A DNA stretch of 64,000 nt, taken from positions 2,294,001 through 2,358,000 of the forward strand of contig NZ_CP035376.1 in the NCBI RefSeq assembly GCF_004118975.1. Direction: 5' to 3'. Positions within the stretch are counted from its first letter, which is position 1. Every line of letters begins with the position of its first letter. Under the pieces are notes generated by a model, which saw nothing but the letters and a program-made list of their open reading frames with translations, was not told the origin of the DNA and did not search any database. This document shows, in pieces, positions 46,549-56,485 of this stretch. Position numbers and translations under genes: made by a program. Source of the DNA: Luteimonas sp. YGD11-2 (lineage in GTDB: Bacteria; Pseudomonadota; Gammaproteobacteria; Xanthomonadales; Xanthomonadaceae).

Positions 46549-48453
46549 CTACTGCGCGTTGCCCGCAGCCAGACGTGAAGCGAAGTCGGCGACCGGCATG
46601 CTGCCCAGGTCCTCCCCCGCGAGCGTCCGGACCGCGACCGCTCCGTTCTCCTTCTCGCGGTCCCCCACTACGAGCAGGTACGGCACGCGCTGCAGCGTGT
46701 GCTCGCGAATCTTACGGCCGATTTTCTCGTTCCGCAAATCCGCCTCGACCCGGAAGCCTTGATTGGCAAGGGTTTTCCGCACCTCGGCCACATAGTCCGC
46801 CTGGGCATCGGTGATGTTCATTACCACCGCCTGCACCGGCGCCAGCCAGGCCGGGAACTGGCCGGCGTGGTGCTCGATCAGGATGCCGATGAAACGCTCC
46901 ATCGAGCCGACGATCGCGCGGTGCAGCATGACCGGATGGCGGCGCTGGCTGTTCTCGTCGACGTACTCGGCATCGAGCCGCTGCGGCATCATGAAATCCA
47001 CCTGCATCGTCCCGAGCTGCCAGGTGCGGCCGATGGCGTCGCGCAGGTGGTATTCGATCTTCGGGCCGTAGAACGCGCCCTCGCCCGGCAGCTCCTGCCA
47101 TTCCACCCCGGACGCGCGCAGTGCCGAGCGCAGCGCCTCTTCGGCCTTGTCCCAGGTGACGTCATCGCCCAGGCGCGATTCCGGGCGCAGGGCGATCTTG
47201 ATCTGGATGTCCTCGAAGCCGAAATCCGCGTAGACCTTGAGCGCCTGGGCGTGGAAGTCCCGCACCTCGCCTTCCACCTGCGCCTCGGTGCAGAACACGT
47301 GGCCGTCGTCCTGGGTGAAGCCGCGCACGCGCAGTATCCCGTGCAGGGCGCCCGAGGGCTCATTGCGGTGGCAGCTGCCGAACTCGCCGTAGCGGATCGG
47401 CAGGTCGCGATAGCTGTGCAGGCCCTGGTTGAAGACCTGCACGTGGCCCGGGCAGTTCATGGGCTTCAGCGCGTAGGTCCGCTTCTCGGACTCGGTGAAG
47501 AACATGTTCTCCTTGTAGTTGTCCCAGTGGCCGGACTTCTGCCACAGGCTGACGTCGAGGATCTGCGGGCAGCGCACTTCGCCATAGCCGCTGTCGCGGT
47601 AGACGCGACGCATGTACTGCTCGACCACCTGCCACAGCGCCCAGCCCTTCGGATGCCAGAACACCAGGCCCGGGGCTTCTTCCTGCAGGTGGAACAGCTG
47701 CTGCGCCTTGCCGATGCGGCGGTGGTCGCGCTTCTCGGCTTCCTCGATCCGCTGGATGTACGCCTTGAGCTGCTTCTCGTCGGCCCAGGCGGTGCCGTAG
47801 ATGCGCTGCAACTGCTCGTTGGCGGCGTCGCCGCGCCAGTACGCGCCGGAGATGCGCAGCAGCTTGAACGCCTTCAGGAAACGCGTGTTCGGCACGTGCG
47901 GGCCGCGGCACATGTCGACGTATTCCTGGTGGTGGTACAGCCCCATCGCGGTGATGTCGGCGGGCATGTCGTCGATCAGCCGCAGCTTGTAGTCCTCGCC
48001 GCGCGCGCGGAACTCCTCGACTACCTCGTCGCGCGGGGTCATCTTCTTGACCACGTCGTAGTCGAGCGCGATGAGCTCGCGCATGCGCTGCTCGATCGCC
48101 TCCATGTCTTCGGGCGTGAACGGGCGCTCGCGCCAGATGTCGTAATAGAAGCCGTCGTCGATGACCGGGCCGATCACCATCTTGGCGTCGGGATACAGCT
48201 GCTTGACGGCGTGCCCGACCAGGTGTGCGCAGGAGTGGCGGATGATCTCGACGCCTTCCGGATCCTTAGGCGTCAGGATCTGCAGGGTGGCATCGTGCTC
48301 GATGAGGTCGCACGCATCCACCTGGCGGCCATCGACCTTGCCGGCCACGGTGGCCTTGGCCAGGCCCGGGCCGATCGACTGCGCGACCTGCATGACGGTG
48401 ACGGGGGCATCGAACTCGCGGCGGCTGCCGTCGGGAAGGGTGATGGTGATCAT
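46549..48453 (-). CDS. thrS: Threonine--tRNA ligase
   Basis: The 634-aa class II synthetase charges tRNA-Thr. It contains the TGS domain ([27 protein letters not shown], about 1-62), editing domain motif [33 protein letters not shown] (with the HxxxH zinc-like site, about 74), motif 2 around [35 protein letters not shown], motif 3 ([19 protein letters not shown]) and the anticodon-binding domain ([35 protein letters not shown]). The start is ATG 48453. It precedes infC after a 142-base gap, the standard thrS-infC-rpmI-rplT order. A terminator-like stem with seven T residues lies 72 bases before the start. Confidence 0.97.
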   Translation of the reverse strand: MITITLPDGSRREFDAPVTVMQVAQSIGPGLAKATVAGKVDGRQVDACDLIEHDATLQILTPKDPEGVEIIRHSCAHLVGHAVKQLYPDAKMVIGPVIDDGFYYDIWRERPFTPEDMEAIEQRMRELIALDYDVVKKMTPRDEVVEEFRARGEDYKLRLIDDMPADITAMGLYHHQEYVDMCRGPHVPNTRFLKAFKLLRISGAYWRGDAANEQLQRIYGTAWADEKQLKAYIQRIEEAEKRDHRRIGKAQQLFHLQEEAPGLVFWHPKGWALWQVVEQYMRRVYRDSGYGEVRCPQILDVSLWQKSGHWDNYKENMFFTESEKRTYALKPMNCPGHVQVFNQGLHSYRDLPIRYGEFGSCHRNEPSGALHGILRVRGFTQDDGHVFCTEAQVEGEVRDFHAQALKVYADFGFEDIQIKIALRPESRLGDDVTWDKAEEALRSALRASGVEWQELPGEGAFYGPKIEYHLRDAIGRTWQLGTMQVDFMMPQRLDAEYVDENSQRRHPVMLHRAIVGSMERFIGILIEHHAGQFPAWLAPVQAVVMNITDAQADYVAEVRKTLANQGFRVEADLRNEKIGRKIREHTLQRVPYLLVVGDREKENGAVAVRTLAGEDLGSMPVADFASRLAAGNAQ

Positions 48454-48525
48454 GGGAAGCCGGGATTCGTCTGGGGGATCGGAGTGGAACTGCGGTGCCT
48501 GCACGTCGAGCCAGGGCCTGGGCAT

Positions 48526-48597
48526 AAAAAAAGCGCCACGAGGGCGCCGACGGACGGAACCCCGGGTGCTCTAGCGTCGGCAGCGGGTAGTGCCCAT
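48526..48597 (-). promoter_or_regulatory. Possible attenuator in the thrS leader
   Basis: On the minus strand a short leader ORF starts at ATG 48597 and reads MGTTRCRR before a TAG, with tandem Thr codons. It is followed by the terminator GCGCC-CTCGT-GGCGC (48547-48533) and seven T residues (48532-48526). The strand containing GCCGACG (48581-48575) is complementary to CGTCGGC (48552-48546), which overlaps the terminator's left arm, so an antiterminator is possible. A -10-like TAGAAT lies at about 48658-48663. There is no clear SD before the leader ATG. Confidence 0.45.
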
Positions 48598-48689
48598 GTC
48601 GCACGCTCGGCCGGCGTTTCCGCGGGCCACCCTGGTCGGTGAGGTGACTGGAGCGCGATTCTAGCAGCGTTGCACGGCCCCGACAGCAC

Positions 48690-48712
48690 GACGCCCGCGC
48701 GGGGCGGGCGTC
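48690..48712 (-). terminator. Hairpin after the MFS transporter gene
   Basis: GACGCCCGC (48690-48698) and GCGGGCGTC (48704-48712) form a perfect 9-bp stem 16 bases past the MFS stop. There is no T-run; it is a likely factor-dependent or weak terminator. Confidence 0.55.
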
Positions 48713-48727
48713 GGCAGTGGCACATGG

Positions 48728-50041
48728 TCAGCTCTTGTAGCTGAGCTTGCGATTGATCGCCAATGCCGCGGCGGTGGCCACCGCGCCCGACAGCAGGTAG
48801 GCGCCCAGCCACGCCAGCCCGAAGTTCGCGCACAGCCACAACGCCACCAGCGGAGCAAAGGCCGCGCCGATCAGCCAGGCGACGTCCGAGGTCAGCGCCG
48901 CGCCGGTGTAGCGGTAGCGGCGGCCGAAGTTCGCGGTCACCGCACCTGCGGCCTGGCCGTAGGACAGGCCCAGCAGCACGAAGCCGATCAGCACGAACGC
49001 GGCCTGGCCGACTTCACCACTGGCGAGGATGGTCGGTGCGAAACCGCTGAACATCGCGATCGCAAGCGCCAGGCCGCCGAGCGTGCGTGCGCGGCCGACG
49101 CGGTCGGCGATGAAACCGGAAGCGACGATGGCACCCGCGCACAGGAAGGCCCCGACGATCTGGATCACCAGGAACGCCGGAATCGACTGGTCGGAGTACA
49201 GCAGGATCCACGACAGCGGGAAGATGGTGACGATGTGGAACAGCGCGTAGCTGCACAGCGCGGCGAACGCGCCGATGAACACGTGCCGGCCCTTGGCCTG
49301 GAACAGCTCACGCACAGGGGTCGGCTCGAGTTCAAGCTCGTCCATCTTGTTGCGGTACTCGTCGGCCACCGCCAGCCGCAGGCGCGCGAACAGCGCGACC
49401 ACGTTGATCGCGAAGGCGACGAAGAACGGATAGCGCCAGCCCCAGGCCAGCAGATCGTCCATGCTCAGACTAGCATAGAGGAACGCGAACACACCCGCGG
49501 CGACGATGAAGCCCAGGGGGGCGCCGAGCTGGCCGAGCATCGCGTACCAGCCGCGGCGCTCCTTCGGCGCGTTGAGGGCCAGCAGCGACGGCAGGCCGTC
49601 CCAGGAACCACCCAGCGCCACGCCCTGCAGGCTGCGGAAAAGCGCCAGCAACGCGATCGACACCACCCCGAGGCTGCCGTACGTGGGCAGGAACGCGATG
49701 CCCGCCGTGGCGGTGCCGAGCAGGAACAGCGAGCTGGTGAGCTTGATGCCCAGGCCCCAGCGCGTCTGCACCTTCATGAACAGTATCGTGCCGAACGGAC
49801 GCGCGACGAACGCCAACGCGAACACCGCGAACGCCGCGAGCGTGCCCTCCAGGCGATCGAGGAACGGAAAGAAGATCGCCGGGAAGATCAGCGCGGAGGC
49901 GATGCCGTAGACGAAGAAGTCGAAGTACTCCGACGCGCGCCCGATCACCACGCCGACGGCGATCTCGCCGGGCGCGATATCGTGGCTGGCCTTGGTGCCA
50001 TGGTCGTGATCGGACAGGGTGGCATCGGGATGCATGGACAT
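48728..50041 (-). CDS. Major facilitator superfamily transporter (metabolite:H+ symporter type)
   Basis: The 437-aa polytopic inner membrane protein starts at MSMHPDATLSDHDHGT (ATG 50041). Twelve spans are apparent. The early segment GEIAVGVVIGRASEYFDFFVYGIASALIFPAIFFPF is typical of the metabolite:H+ symporter group (KgtP/ProP/ShiA-like), as is ALAFVARPFGTILFMKVQTRWGLGIKLTSSLF with the loop R-x-G-R-like motif. Substrate cannot be read from sequence; citrate, alpha-ketoglutarate, shikimate or osmoprotectants are typical for this group. It stands alone between the cyo operon (divergent, with a 177-base shared upstream region) and thrS. Confidence 0.85.
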   Translation of the reverse strand: MSMHPDATLSDHDHGTKASHDIAPGEIAVGVVIGRASEYFDFFVYGIASALIFPAIFFPFLDRLEGTLAAFAVFALAFVARPFGTILFMKVQTRWGLGIKLTSSLFLLGTATAGIAFLPTYGSLGVVSIALLALFRSLQGVALGGSWDGLPSLLALNAPKERRGWYAMLGQLGAPLGFIVAAGVFAFLYASLSMDDLLAWGWRYPFFVAFAINVVALFARLRLAVADEYRNKMDELELEPTPVRELFQAKGRHVFIGAFAALCSYALFHIVTIFPLSWILLYSDQSIPAFLVIQIVGAFLCAGAIVASGFIADRVGRARTLGGLALAIAMFSGFAPTILASGEVGQAAFVLIGFVLLGLSYGQAAGAVTANFGRRYRYTGAALTSDVAWLIGAAFAPLVALWLCANFGLAWLGAYLLSGAVATAAALAINRKLSYKS

Positions 50042-50160
50042 CGACGTTCGACTCGCGGATACGGAACGGAAGGCGCGGGGAGCGTGGCGATGCGGTCCCG
50101 CCAGCATCGGCAAGTTTCGCAGCCTTGCCGGCGCGACGCGATGGGACAAAACGTCCAATC

Positions 50161-50179
50161 GCCGCCGCACGTCGGCGGC
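50161..50179. promoter_or_regulatory. GC-rich dyad in the cyoA/MFS intergenic region
   Basis: GCCGCCG-CACGT-CGGCGGC is a perfect 7-bp dyad about 40 bases upstream of cyoA, between the divergent MFS and cyo genes. It could be an operator for a redox or oxygen regulator such as the RegA-type protein encoded nearby; no FNR/Anr-type TTGAT-N4-ATCAA site was seen. This is a weak call. Confidence 0.35.
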
Positions 50180-50218
50180 ACTAGAGTTGCCGGCTCGTGT
50201 CACCCGGCCGCAGAACCC

Positions 50219-51280
50219 ATGACCCGTTCCCGATCCATCCTGCGCATTGCAGCCGCCCTCGGGCTCGCCGCACTGCTCTCAGGCTGCAATTCCCTCCTGT
50301 TGCTCTCGCCGCCCGGCGACATCGCTGCCCAGCAGGGCAACCTGATCGTCGTGGCCACGGTGCTGATGCTCATCGTCATCGTGCCGGTGATCGTCCTGAC
50401 CCTGCTGTTCGCGTGGAAGTACCGCGCATCCAACCGCAAGGCCAAGTACACCCCGGACTGGGACCACTCCACCCAGCTGGAGCTGGTGATCTGGGGCGTG
50501 CCGCTGCTGATCATCATCGCGCTCGGTGCGATCACCTGGATCAGCACCCACCTGCTGGACCCGTACCGTCCGCTCGAACGCCTGGATGCCAACCGTGCGG
50601 TGCCGGAGGACGTCGAGCCGCTCGAGGTGCAGGTGGTGGCGATGGACTGGAAGTGGTTGTTCATCTACCCCGAGTACGGCGTGGCCGTGGTCAACGAGGC
50701 CGCGGCGCCGGTGGACCGCCCGATCCGCTTCAGCATCACCTCGTCGTCGGTCATGAACGCGTTCTACGTCCCTGCGCTGGCCGGAATGATCTACGGCATG
50801 CCGGGCATGCAGAGCACCCTGCATGCGGTGATGAACGAGCCGGGCGACTACGCCGGCTTCTCGTCCAATTACAGCGGCGCCGGTTTCTCGCACATGCGCT
50901 TCCGCTTCCACGGCATGTCCGACGCGGACTTCGACGGCTGGATCGCCGGTGCACGCGAAAGCGGCAAGGCGCTTACGCGCGCCGAATACCTCGCGCTTGA
51001 GGAACCCAGCCAGCGGGAGCCGGTGCGCTACTACGCCAACGTCGACGACGGCATGTTCGACATGATCGTCAACCGCTGCGTCGACATCGACCGCCTGTGC
51101 ATGGACCAGATGATGGCGCTTGATTCCGCCGGCGGAATGGGCCTGCGCGGCCTCGACGCGCTGGCCATCCCGCGCCAGGGCGATGTAAGGAACGGCCCCT
51201 ACATCTCGGCCGGCGTATGCACCGTCGAGACCGTCGCCCCGCTGCTGTCGTCCGTCGTCGGTGGCCTGCAGGCGCCCTGA
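50219..51280 (+). CDS. cyoA: Cytochrome bo ubiquinol oxidase subunit II
   Basis: The 353-aa subunit has a lipoprotein signal (MTRSRSILRIAAALGLAALLSGC; Cys at residue 23). Two membrane spans follow (VATVLMLIVIVPVIVLTLLFAW and LELVIWGVPLLIIIALGAITWI), then a periplasmic cupredoxin domain. The CuA site of cytochrome c oxidases is absent: the equivalent segment reads FSSNYSGAGFSHMRF with Ser instead of the two Cys. WKWLFIYPEYGVAVVNE, also typical of quinol oxidases, is present. It heads the cyoABCD operon, whose product oxidises ubiquinol, reduces O2 to water and pumps protons. The start ATG 50219 has only a weak SD. Confidence 0.95.
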   Translation: MTRSRSILRIAAALGLAALLSGCNSLLLLSPPGDIAAQQGNLIVVATVLMLIVIVPVIVLTLLFAWKYRASNRKAKYTPDWDHSTQLELVIWGVPLLIIIALGAITWISTHLLDPYRPLERLDANRAVPEDVEPLEVQVVAMDWKWLFIYPEYGVAVVNEAAAPVDRPIRFSITSSSVMNAFYVPALAGMIYGMPGMQSTLHAVMNEPGDYAGFSSNYSGAGFSHMRFRFHGMSDADFDGWIAGARESGKALTRAEYLALEEPSQREPVRYYANVDDGMFDMIVNRCVDIDRLCMDQMMALDSAGGMGLRGLDALAIPRQGDVRNGPYISAGVCTVETVAPLLSSVVGGLQAP

Positions 51281-51319
51281 CGCCTGCCCGTCGCCCGATC
51301 GCTACTCCGGAAACTCCAG

Positions 51320-53332
51320 ATGTCCCCTGAACACGGCTTGCCCTATTCCCCCCTTTTCGGTCGCCTGTCGTGGGATTCGGTTCCCATGCTGCACGACCCC
51401 ATCGTCATGGCGGCGTTCGTCGGCACCGCCGTCGCCGGCATCGCGCTGTTCGCGGTGATCACCAAGTACCGCCTGTGGGGTACGTTGTGGAAGGACTGGT
51501 TCACCAGCATCGACCACAAGAAGATCGGCATCATGTACATGGTGCTGGGCCTGGTGATGCTGCTGCGCGGTTTCGCCGACGCGCTGATGATGCGCCTGCA
51601 GCAGGCCATGGCCTTCGGTGACAACCTCGGCTATCTGCCACCGCACCACTACGACCAGATCTTTACCGCCCACGGCGTGATCATGATCTTCTTCGTGGCG
51701 ATGCCGCTGGTGACCGGGTTGATGAACTACCTGGTGCCGCTGCAGATCGGCGCGCGCGACGTGGCCTTCCCGTTCCTCAACAACTTCTCGTTCTGGATGA
51801 CCACCGCCGGCGCGATGCTGGTGATGCTGTCGCTGTTCCTGGGCGAGTTCGCGGCGACCGGCTGGCTGGCCTACCCGCCGCTGTCGGGCATCGGCTTCAG
51901 CCCCGGCGTAGGCGTGGATTACTACCTGTGGGCATTGCAGATCGCAGGCGTCGGCACATTGCTGTCCGGCGTGAACCTGCTGGTGACCATCATCAAGATG
52001 CGTGCGCCGGGCATGGACATGATGAAGATGCCGGTGTTCACCTGGACCTCGCTGTGCACCAACGTGCTGATCGTGGTGTCGTTCCCGGTGCTGACCGCCG
52101 TACTCGGCCTGCTGACGCTCGACCGCTACCTGGGCACCAACTTCTTTACGTCCGACCTTGGCGGCAACGCCATGATGTACGTGAACCTGATCTGGATCTG
52201 GGGCCACCCGGAGGTCTACATCCTGATCCTGCCGTTGTTCGGCGTGTTCTCCGAGATCGTGTCGACCTATTCGGGCAAGCGCCTGTTCGGTTACTCGTCG
52301 ATGGTCTACGCCACGGTCTGCATCACGGTGCTGTCGTACCTGGTGTGGCTGCACCACTTCTTCACCATGGGCTCGGGTGCCAGCGTCAACTCGTTCTTCG
52401 GCATCACCACGATGATCATCTCGATCCCGACGGGCGCGAAGATCTTCAACTGGCTGTTCACCATGTACCGCGGCCGCATCCGTTTCGAGGTGCCGATGCT
52501 GTGGACGATCGGCTTCATGGTGACCTTCGTGGTGGGCGGCATGACCGGCGTGCTGCTGGCGGTGCCGCCGGCCGACTTCGTGCTGCACAACTCGCTGTTC
52601 CTGGTCGCGCACTTCCACAACGTGATCATCGGTGGCGTGGTGTTCGGACTGTTCGCGGCGATGACCCACTGGTTCCCGAAGGCGTTCGGCTTCAAGCTCG
52701 ACGACTTCTGGGGGAAGATGTCGTTCTGGTTCTGGCTGTCGGGTTACTGGGTCGCGTTCACCCCGATCTACATCCTCGGCCTGATGGGCGTGACCCGTCG
52801 CCTGAGCCATTTCGAGGATCCGTCCTACCAGATCTGGTTCCAGATCGCGCTGGTCGGTGCGGTGCTCATCGCGATCGGCATCGCCTGCTTCCTGATCTGC
52901 ATCTACGTCAGCTTCCGCAAGCGCGAACAGCTGCGCGACGTCACCGGCGATCCGTGGGATGGACGTACGCTGGAATGGTCGACCTCGTCGCCGCCGCCGG
53001 ACTACAACTTCGCGTTCACCCCGGTGGTGCACGACAACGACGCCTGGACCGACATGAAGGCGCGCGGCTTCAAGCGCCCGACCACCGGTTTCACCGCGAT
53101 CCACATGCCGAAGAACACCCCGGCAGGCGTGGTGCTGTCGCTGCTGGCCACGATCTGCGGGTTCGGGCTCATCTGGCACGTGTGGTGGCTGGTGGGGGTG
53201 AGCTTCCTGGCCGTGGTCGCCTACGCGATCTGGCACAGCTTCAACTACGACCGTGATTTCCATATCCCCGCCGACGAGGTCGCGGCGACCGAGCTTGCCC
53301 GCACCGAACAACTGAAGAACGTCCATGTCTGA
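51320..53332 (+). CDS. cyoB: Cytochrome bo ubiquinol oxidase subunit I
   Basis: The 670-aa heme-copper oxidase core (about 15 membrane spans) carries the high-spin heme o3-CuB centre and the low-spin heme b. Ligand motifs are [16 protein letters not shown] (low-spin heme His), [22 protein letters not shown] (CuB His and the cross-linked Tyr region), [11 protein letters not shown] (CuB His-His) and [16 protein letters not shown] (heme His pair). D-pathway residues are also in place, so proton pumping is expected. The start ATG 51320 ([22 protein letters not shown]) is typical of CyoB. It ends inside the first codons of cyoC. Confidence 0.97.
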   Translation: MSPEHGLPYSPLFGRLSWDSVPMLHDPIVMAAFVGTAVAGIALFAVITKYRLWGTLWKDWFTSIDHKKIGIMYMVLGLVMLLRGFADALMMRLQQAMAFGDNLGYLPPHHYDQIFTAHGVIMIFFVAMPLVTGLMNYLVPLQIGARDVAFPFLNNFSFWMTTAGAMLVMLSLFLGEFAATGWLAYPPLSGIGFSPGVGVDYYLWALQIAGVGTLLSGVNLLVTIIKMRAPGMDMMKMPVFTWTSLCTNVLIVVSFPVLTAVLGLLTLDRYLGTNFFTSDLGGNAMMYVNLIWIWGHPEVYILILPLFGVFSEIVSTYSGKRLFGYSSMVYATVCITVLSYLVWLHHFFTMGSGASVNSFFGITTMIISIPTGAKIFNWLFTMYRGRIRFEVPMLWTIGFMVTFVVGGMTGVLLAVPPADFVLHNSLFLVAHFHNVIIGGVVFGLFAAMTHWFPKAFGFKLDDFWGKMSFWFWLSGYWVAFTPIYILGLMGVTRRLSHFEDPSYQIWFQIALVGAVLIAIGIACFLICIYVSFRKREQLRDVTGDPWDGRTLEWSTSSPPPDYNFAFTPVVHDNDAWTDMKARGFKRPTTGFTAIHMPKNTPAGVVLSLLATICGFGLIWHVWWLVGVSFLAVVAYAIWHSFNYDRDFHIPADEVAATELARTEQLKNVHV

Positions 53333-53954
53333 AACGATCGCCATGACCCGTGAGGACGGCTCGCCCGTGTTCCTCGATACCGGTGCCAGGCACCACCCCG
53401 AGAACGGGACGCTGCTGGGCTTCTGGATCTACCTTCTCAGCGACCTGATGATCTTCGGCGCCCTGTTCGCCACCTACGGCGTGCTCGGCCGCTCGTACGC
53501 GGCGGGCCCGTCGGGTGCGGACCTGTTCGACCTGAGACTGATCGCGGCCAATACGGCGATCCTGCTGGTGTCGTCGATCACCTACGGCTTCGCGATGATC
53601 GCGATGCAGCGCCGGCAGTCGAAGACGGTGATCGGCTGGCTGGCCGCCACGGGCGTCCTCGGCCTCGCGTTCCTGGCCATCGAGATCTACGAGTTCTGGC
53701 ACCTGATCTCGCTTGGCGCCGGCCCGCAGCGCAGCGCGTTCCTGTCCGCGTTCTTCGCCCTCGTCGGCACCCACGGCATCCACGTGCTGTTCGGCGTGAT
53801 CTGGCTGGTGGTGCTGTGCGTGCAGGTGCGCAAGCACGGGCTGACCCGCGCCAACACCCGCCGCATCGCCTGCCTGTCGCTGTTCTGGCATTTCCTCGAC
53901 GTCGTGTGGATCGGCGTCTTCACCTTCGTCTACCTGATGGGAGTCCTGCCATGA
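53325..53954 (+). CDS. cyoC: Cytochrome bo ubiquinol oxidase subunit III
   Basis: The 209-aa membrane protein has five hydrophobic spans of the CyoC/COX3 family. Family residues include [26 protein letters not shown], the [12 protein letters not shown] segment and [23 protein letters not shown]. It stabilises the oxidase and may support proton uptake. Its start overlaps the cyoB 3' end by eight bases and its stop overlaps the cyoD start (ATGA), so expression is tightly coupled. Confidence 0.96.
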   Translation: MSETIAMTREDGSPVFLDTGARHHPENGTLLGFWIYLLSDLMIFGALFATYGVLGRSYAAGPSGADLFDLRLIAANTAILLVSSITYGFAMIAMQRRQSKTVIGWLAATGVLGLAFLAIEIYEFWHLISLGAGPQRSAFLSAFFALVGTHGIHVLFGVIWLVVLCVQVRKHGLTRANTRRIACLSLFWHFLDVVWIGVFTFVYLMGVLP

Positions 53955-54367
53955 GTGGCAAGAGCGGACACGCCGGAAGCGACCACGGCACCCTGGACCC
54001 GCCCGAGAACCACCTCGAGGACGGCATTCCCCACGTCACCGCCAGGGAGTACCTCACCGGCTTCGTGCTGGCGGTCATCCTCACCGCGATTCCATTCTGG
54101 CTGGTGATGGGCGACGTTCTGCAGAACACCACCATCACCACGCTGGTGCTGCTCGGCTTCGCCGCGGTGCAGGTGGTCGTGCACATGATCTACTTCCTGC
54201 ACATGAATCCGAAGTCCGAAGGCGGCTGGAACCTGCTGGCGCTGATCTTCACGCTGGTGCTGCTGGTGATCGTGCTCGCCGGCTCGCTGTGGGTCATGCA
54301 CCACCTCAACACCAACATGATGCCGGGCCCGCACGACATGGAAGAGATGCTGCGGAACCTGCAATGA
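53951..54367 (+). CDS. cyoD: Cytochrome bo ubiquinol oxidase subunit IV
   Basis: The 138-aa protein has three membrane spans typical of Cyo[43 protein letters not shown], and [23 protein letters not shown]. The conserved segment [25 protein letters not shown] matches the family. The hydrophilic, His-rich N-terminus ([18 protein letters not shown]) is usual. The gene starts at the cyoC stop (ATGA) and its own stop overlaps the SURF1 start. No cyoE heme O synthase gene follows; that gene must be elsewhere. Confidence 0.95.
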   Translation: MSGKSGHAGSDHGTLDPPENHLEDGIPHVTAREYLTGFVLAVILTAIPFWLVMGDVLQNTTITTLVLLGFAAVQVVVHMIYFLHMNPKSEGGWNLLALIFTLVLLVIVLAGSLWVMHHLNTNMMPGPHDMEEMLRNLQ

Positions 54368-55167
54368 GCCCGGCCCCGGCCGCCAATGCCGCACCCGCGC
54401 GGCCGCGGCGGCCGGTGCTTCGCTTCGTCTTCGCCGCCGCGCTTGCGGCGGCTTTCGTCTGCTTCGTCGCGCTGGGCACCTGGCAGCTGCAGCGCATGGC
54501 CTGGAAGGACGCGCTGATCGCCCGCGTCGAGGCCCGGGTGCACGCCGAACCGGTCGACCCGCCCACGCGAGCGCGCTGGGATGCGATCACGGCAGAGAAC
54601 GACGAGTACCGCCGCGTGCGCGTGCGTGGCGAGTGGCTGGACGTCGCGCCGGCACGCACGCAGGCGGTGACCGGGATCGGTGCCGGCTGGTGGCTGCTGT
54701 CGCCACTGCAGACAGCATCCGGCGACGTCGTGCTGGTCAACCGCGGCTTCGTGCCGGCGGGCACGGATGTGGCCGCGCCGGCGCCAGGGCCTGCGGAGGT
54801 TGTGGGACTGCTCCGCCTGCCCGAGGTGGGCGGGGGTTTCCTCCGCGACAACGACCCCGCCGCGGATCGCTGGCATTCGCGCGACGTCGCCGCCATCGCC
54901 GCCACACGGGGATTGCCGGCGGACCGGGTCGCGCCCTACTTCATCGATGCCGATCACGATCCGGCCCGCGCCGGCTGGCCGCGCGGCGGCCTCACCGTGG
55001 TGAAGTTCCGCGACCACCACCTGCAGTACGCGCTCACCTGGTTCGCGATGGCGCTGCTGACGCTGGTGGCCGGCGCCTGCCTGTTCGTGCTGGAACGCCG
55101 TTTCCGGCACCATCGCGGACAGTCTTCCGAGGAGCCTTCCGATGTCCGACCGCGCACGGGCCGGTGA
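54364..55167 (+). CDS. SURF1 family protein, oxidase assembly factor
   Basis: The 267-aa protein has the SURF1 layout: N-terminal span LRFVFAAALAAAFVCFVALGTWQLQRMAWK (about 22-51), a large periplasmic beta-rich part (EYRRVRVRGEWLDVAPARTQAVTGIGAGWWLLSPL, then VVLVNRGFVPAGT), and a C-terminal span HHLQYALTWFAMALLTLVAGACLFVLERR. The GxWQL and LNRGFV-type motifs fit the family. SURF1 helps insert heme into oxidase subunit I. In most bacteria it accompanies the aa3 cytochrome c oxidase; here it directly follows the quinol oxidase genes, starting inside the cyoD stop. That suggests a role in the cyo complex or supply of both oxidases. Confidence 0.9.
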   Translation: MSPAPAANAAPARPRRPVLRFVFAAALAAAFVCFVALGTWQLQRMAWKDALIARVEARVHAEPVDPPTRARWDAITAENDEYRRVRVRGEWLDVAPARTQAVTGIGAGWWLLSPLQTASGDVVLVNRGFVPAGTDVAAPAPGPAEVVGLLRLPEVGGGFLRDNDPAADRWHSRDVAAIAATRGLPADRVAPYFIDADHDPARAGWPRGGLTVVKFRDHHLQYALTWFAMALLTLVAGACLFVLERRFRHHRGQSSEEPSDVRPRTGR

Positions 55168-56485
55168 CGCGGTCGCGGACCTTCTGCCCACCGGCCTGAC
55201 CGGCACCCCCGACCACGCCGGGCTGCGCAGCATGCAGCAGCTGATCCAGCTGCGATGGATCGCCACCGTCGGCCAGGTGGCGGCGATCCTCGTCGTGCAT
55301 TTCGGATACGGCATCCGGCTGCCGCTGCAGGCGATGTTCGCCGTGCTCGGCGTGCTGGTGGTATTCAACCTGTTGAGTCTTGCGTGGTGGCATGGCCGCA
55401 GCCGGATCACCGGCCTCGCGCTGCTGGTGGCGCTGCTGGTGGACGTGGCCTCGCTGACCGCGCAGCTGCATCTCAGCGGCGGCCTCAGCAATCCGTTCCT
55501 GTTCCTGTACCTGCTTCAGGTGGCGCTGGGCGCGGTGCTGCTGCGCTCGCCCTATACCTGGCTGGTGGCCGCGGCGACCGCGCTCGGCGTGGTGCTGCTG
55601 GTCATGTTCCCCGGGCCCACCCAGGTGCCGGTCGATCCCGCCGACGGCCTCGCCGATCCCTATGTACAGGGCCTGCTGGTGTGCTTCGGGCTGATGGCGG
55701 CGCTGCTGGTGGTGTTCGTCGCGCGTATCGAGCGCATCCTGCGCGAGCGCGCGGCACGCCTGGCCGCCCTGCGCCAGCGCGCGGCGGAAGAAGAGCACAT
55801 CGTGCGCATGGGGCTGCTGGCAAGCGGTGCCGCGCACGAGCTCGGCACGCCGCTGTCGACCCTTGCGGTGATCCTGCGTGACTGGCAGCACCTGCCGCTG
55901 TTCGCCTCGGAGCCGGAACTGCGCGAGGACGTCGCGGAGATGGAAGCGCAGGTACTGCGCTGCAAGGCGATCGTCACCAATATCCTGCTGGCGGCCGGAG
56001 AGATGCGCGGCGAGGCGCCACGCGAGACCACCCTGCACGCGTTCCTCGACGGCATGGCCGGGGAATGGCAGCGCTCGCGGCCGGTGCGCAGCTTCGAATA
56101 CCACAACCGCTGCGAGCAGGATCCGCCGCTGGTCTCCGAGCCCGGCCTGCGGCAGATGGTCTTCAACGTGCTCGACAACGCGCTGGAAGCGTCGCCGGAC
56201 CACGTCGCGCTCGACGTGGCCTGCGTCGGCAACGAACTGGTGATCGAAGTGGCCGATTCCGGCAGCGGATTCGACCCCGCGATCCTCGAGCGCCTGGGCA
56301 CGCCCTACAACTCCAGCAAGGGTGAACCGGGCCGCGGGCTGGGTCTGTTCCTGTCGGTCAACGTGGCCCGTACACTCGGTGGGCGGCTGTCCGCCCGCAA
56401 TCGCCCGATGGGCGGCGCCGTGGTGACGATGGTGCTGCCGCTGTCGGCGCTGGCCCTCGAGGAGCAGGACACCGATGACGAATGA
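55142..56485 (+). CDS. regB: Redox-sensing histidine kinase, RegB/PrrB-like
   Basis: The 447-aa membrane kinase has about six N-terminal hydrophobic spans and then a cytoplasmic transmitter. Two RegB hallmarks are visible: the quinone-binding heptad GGLSNPF (matching GGxxNPF) between the spans near residue 118, and the redox cysteine region QVLRCKAIVTNILLAAGEM just after the H-box. The H-box is GLLASGAAHELGTPLSTLAVIL. The ATPase boxes follow as NVLDNALEASP, VADSGSGFD and RGLGLFLSVNVA. RegB senses quinone pool/redox state and controls oxidases, photosynthesis or nitrogen fixation genes in relatives. The gene starts 26 bases before the SURF1 stop and overlaps regA, so it is cotranscribed with the oxidase operon. 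Confidence 0.9.
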   Translation: MSDRARAGDAVADLLPTGLTGTPDHAGLRSMQQLIQLRWIATVGQVAAILVVHFGYGIRLPLQAMFAVLGVLVVFNLLSLAWWHGRSRITGLALLVALLVDVASLTAQLHLSGGLSNPFLFLYLLQVALGAVLLRSPYTWLVAAATALGVVLLVMFPGPTQVPVDPADGLADPYVQGLLVCFGLMAALLVVFVARIERILRERAARLAALRQRAAEEEHIVRMGLLASGAAHELGTPLSTLAVILRDWQHLPLFASEPELREDVAEMEAQVLRCKAIVTNILLAAGEMRGEAPRETTLHAFLDGMAGEWQRSRPVRSFEYHNRCEQDPPLVSEPGLRQMVFNVLDNALEASPDHVALDVACVGNELVIEVADSGSGFDPAILERLGTPYNSSKGEPGRGLGLFLSVNVARTLGGRLSARNRPMGGAVVTMVLPLSALALEEQDTDDE

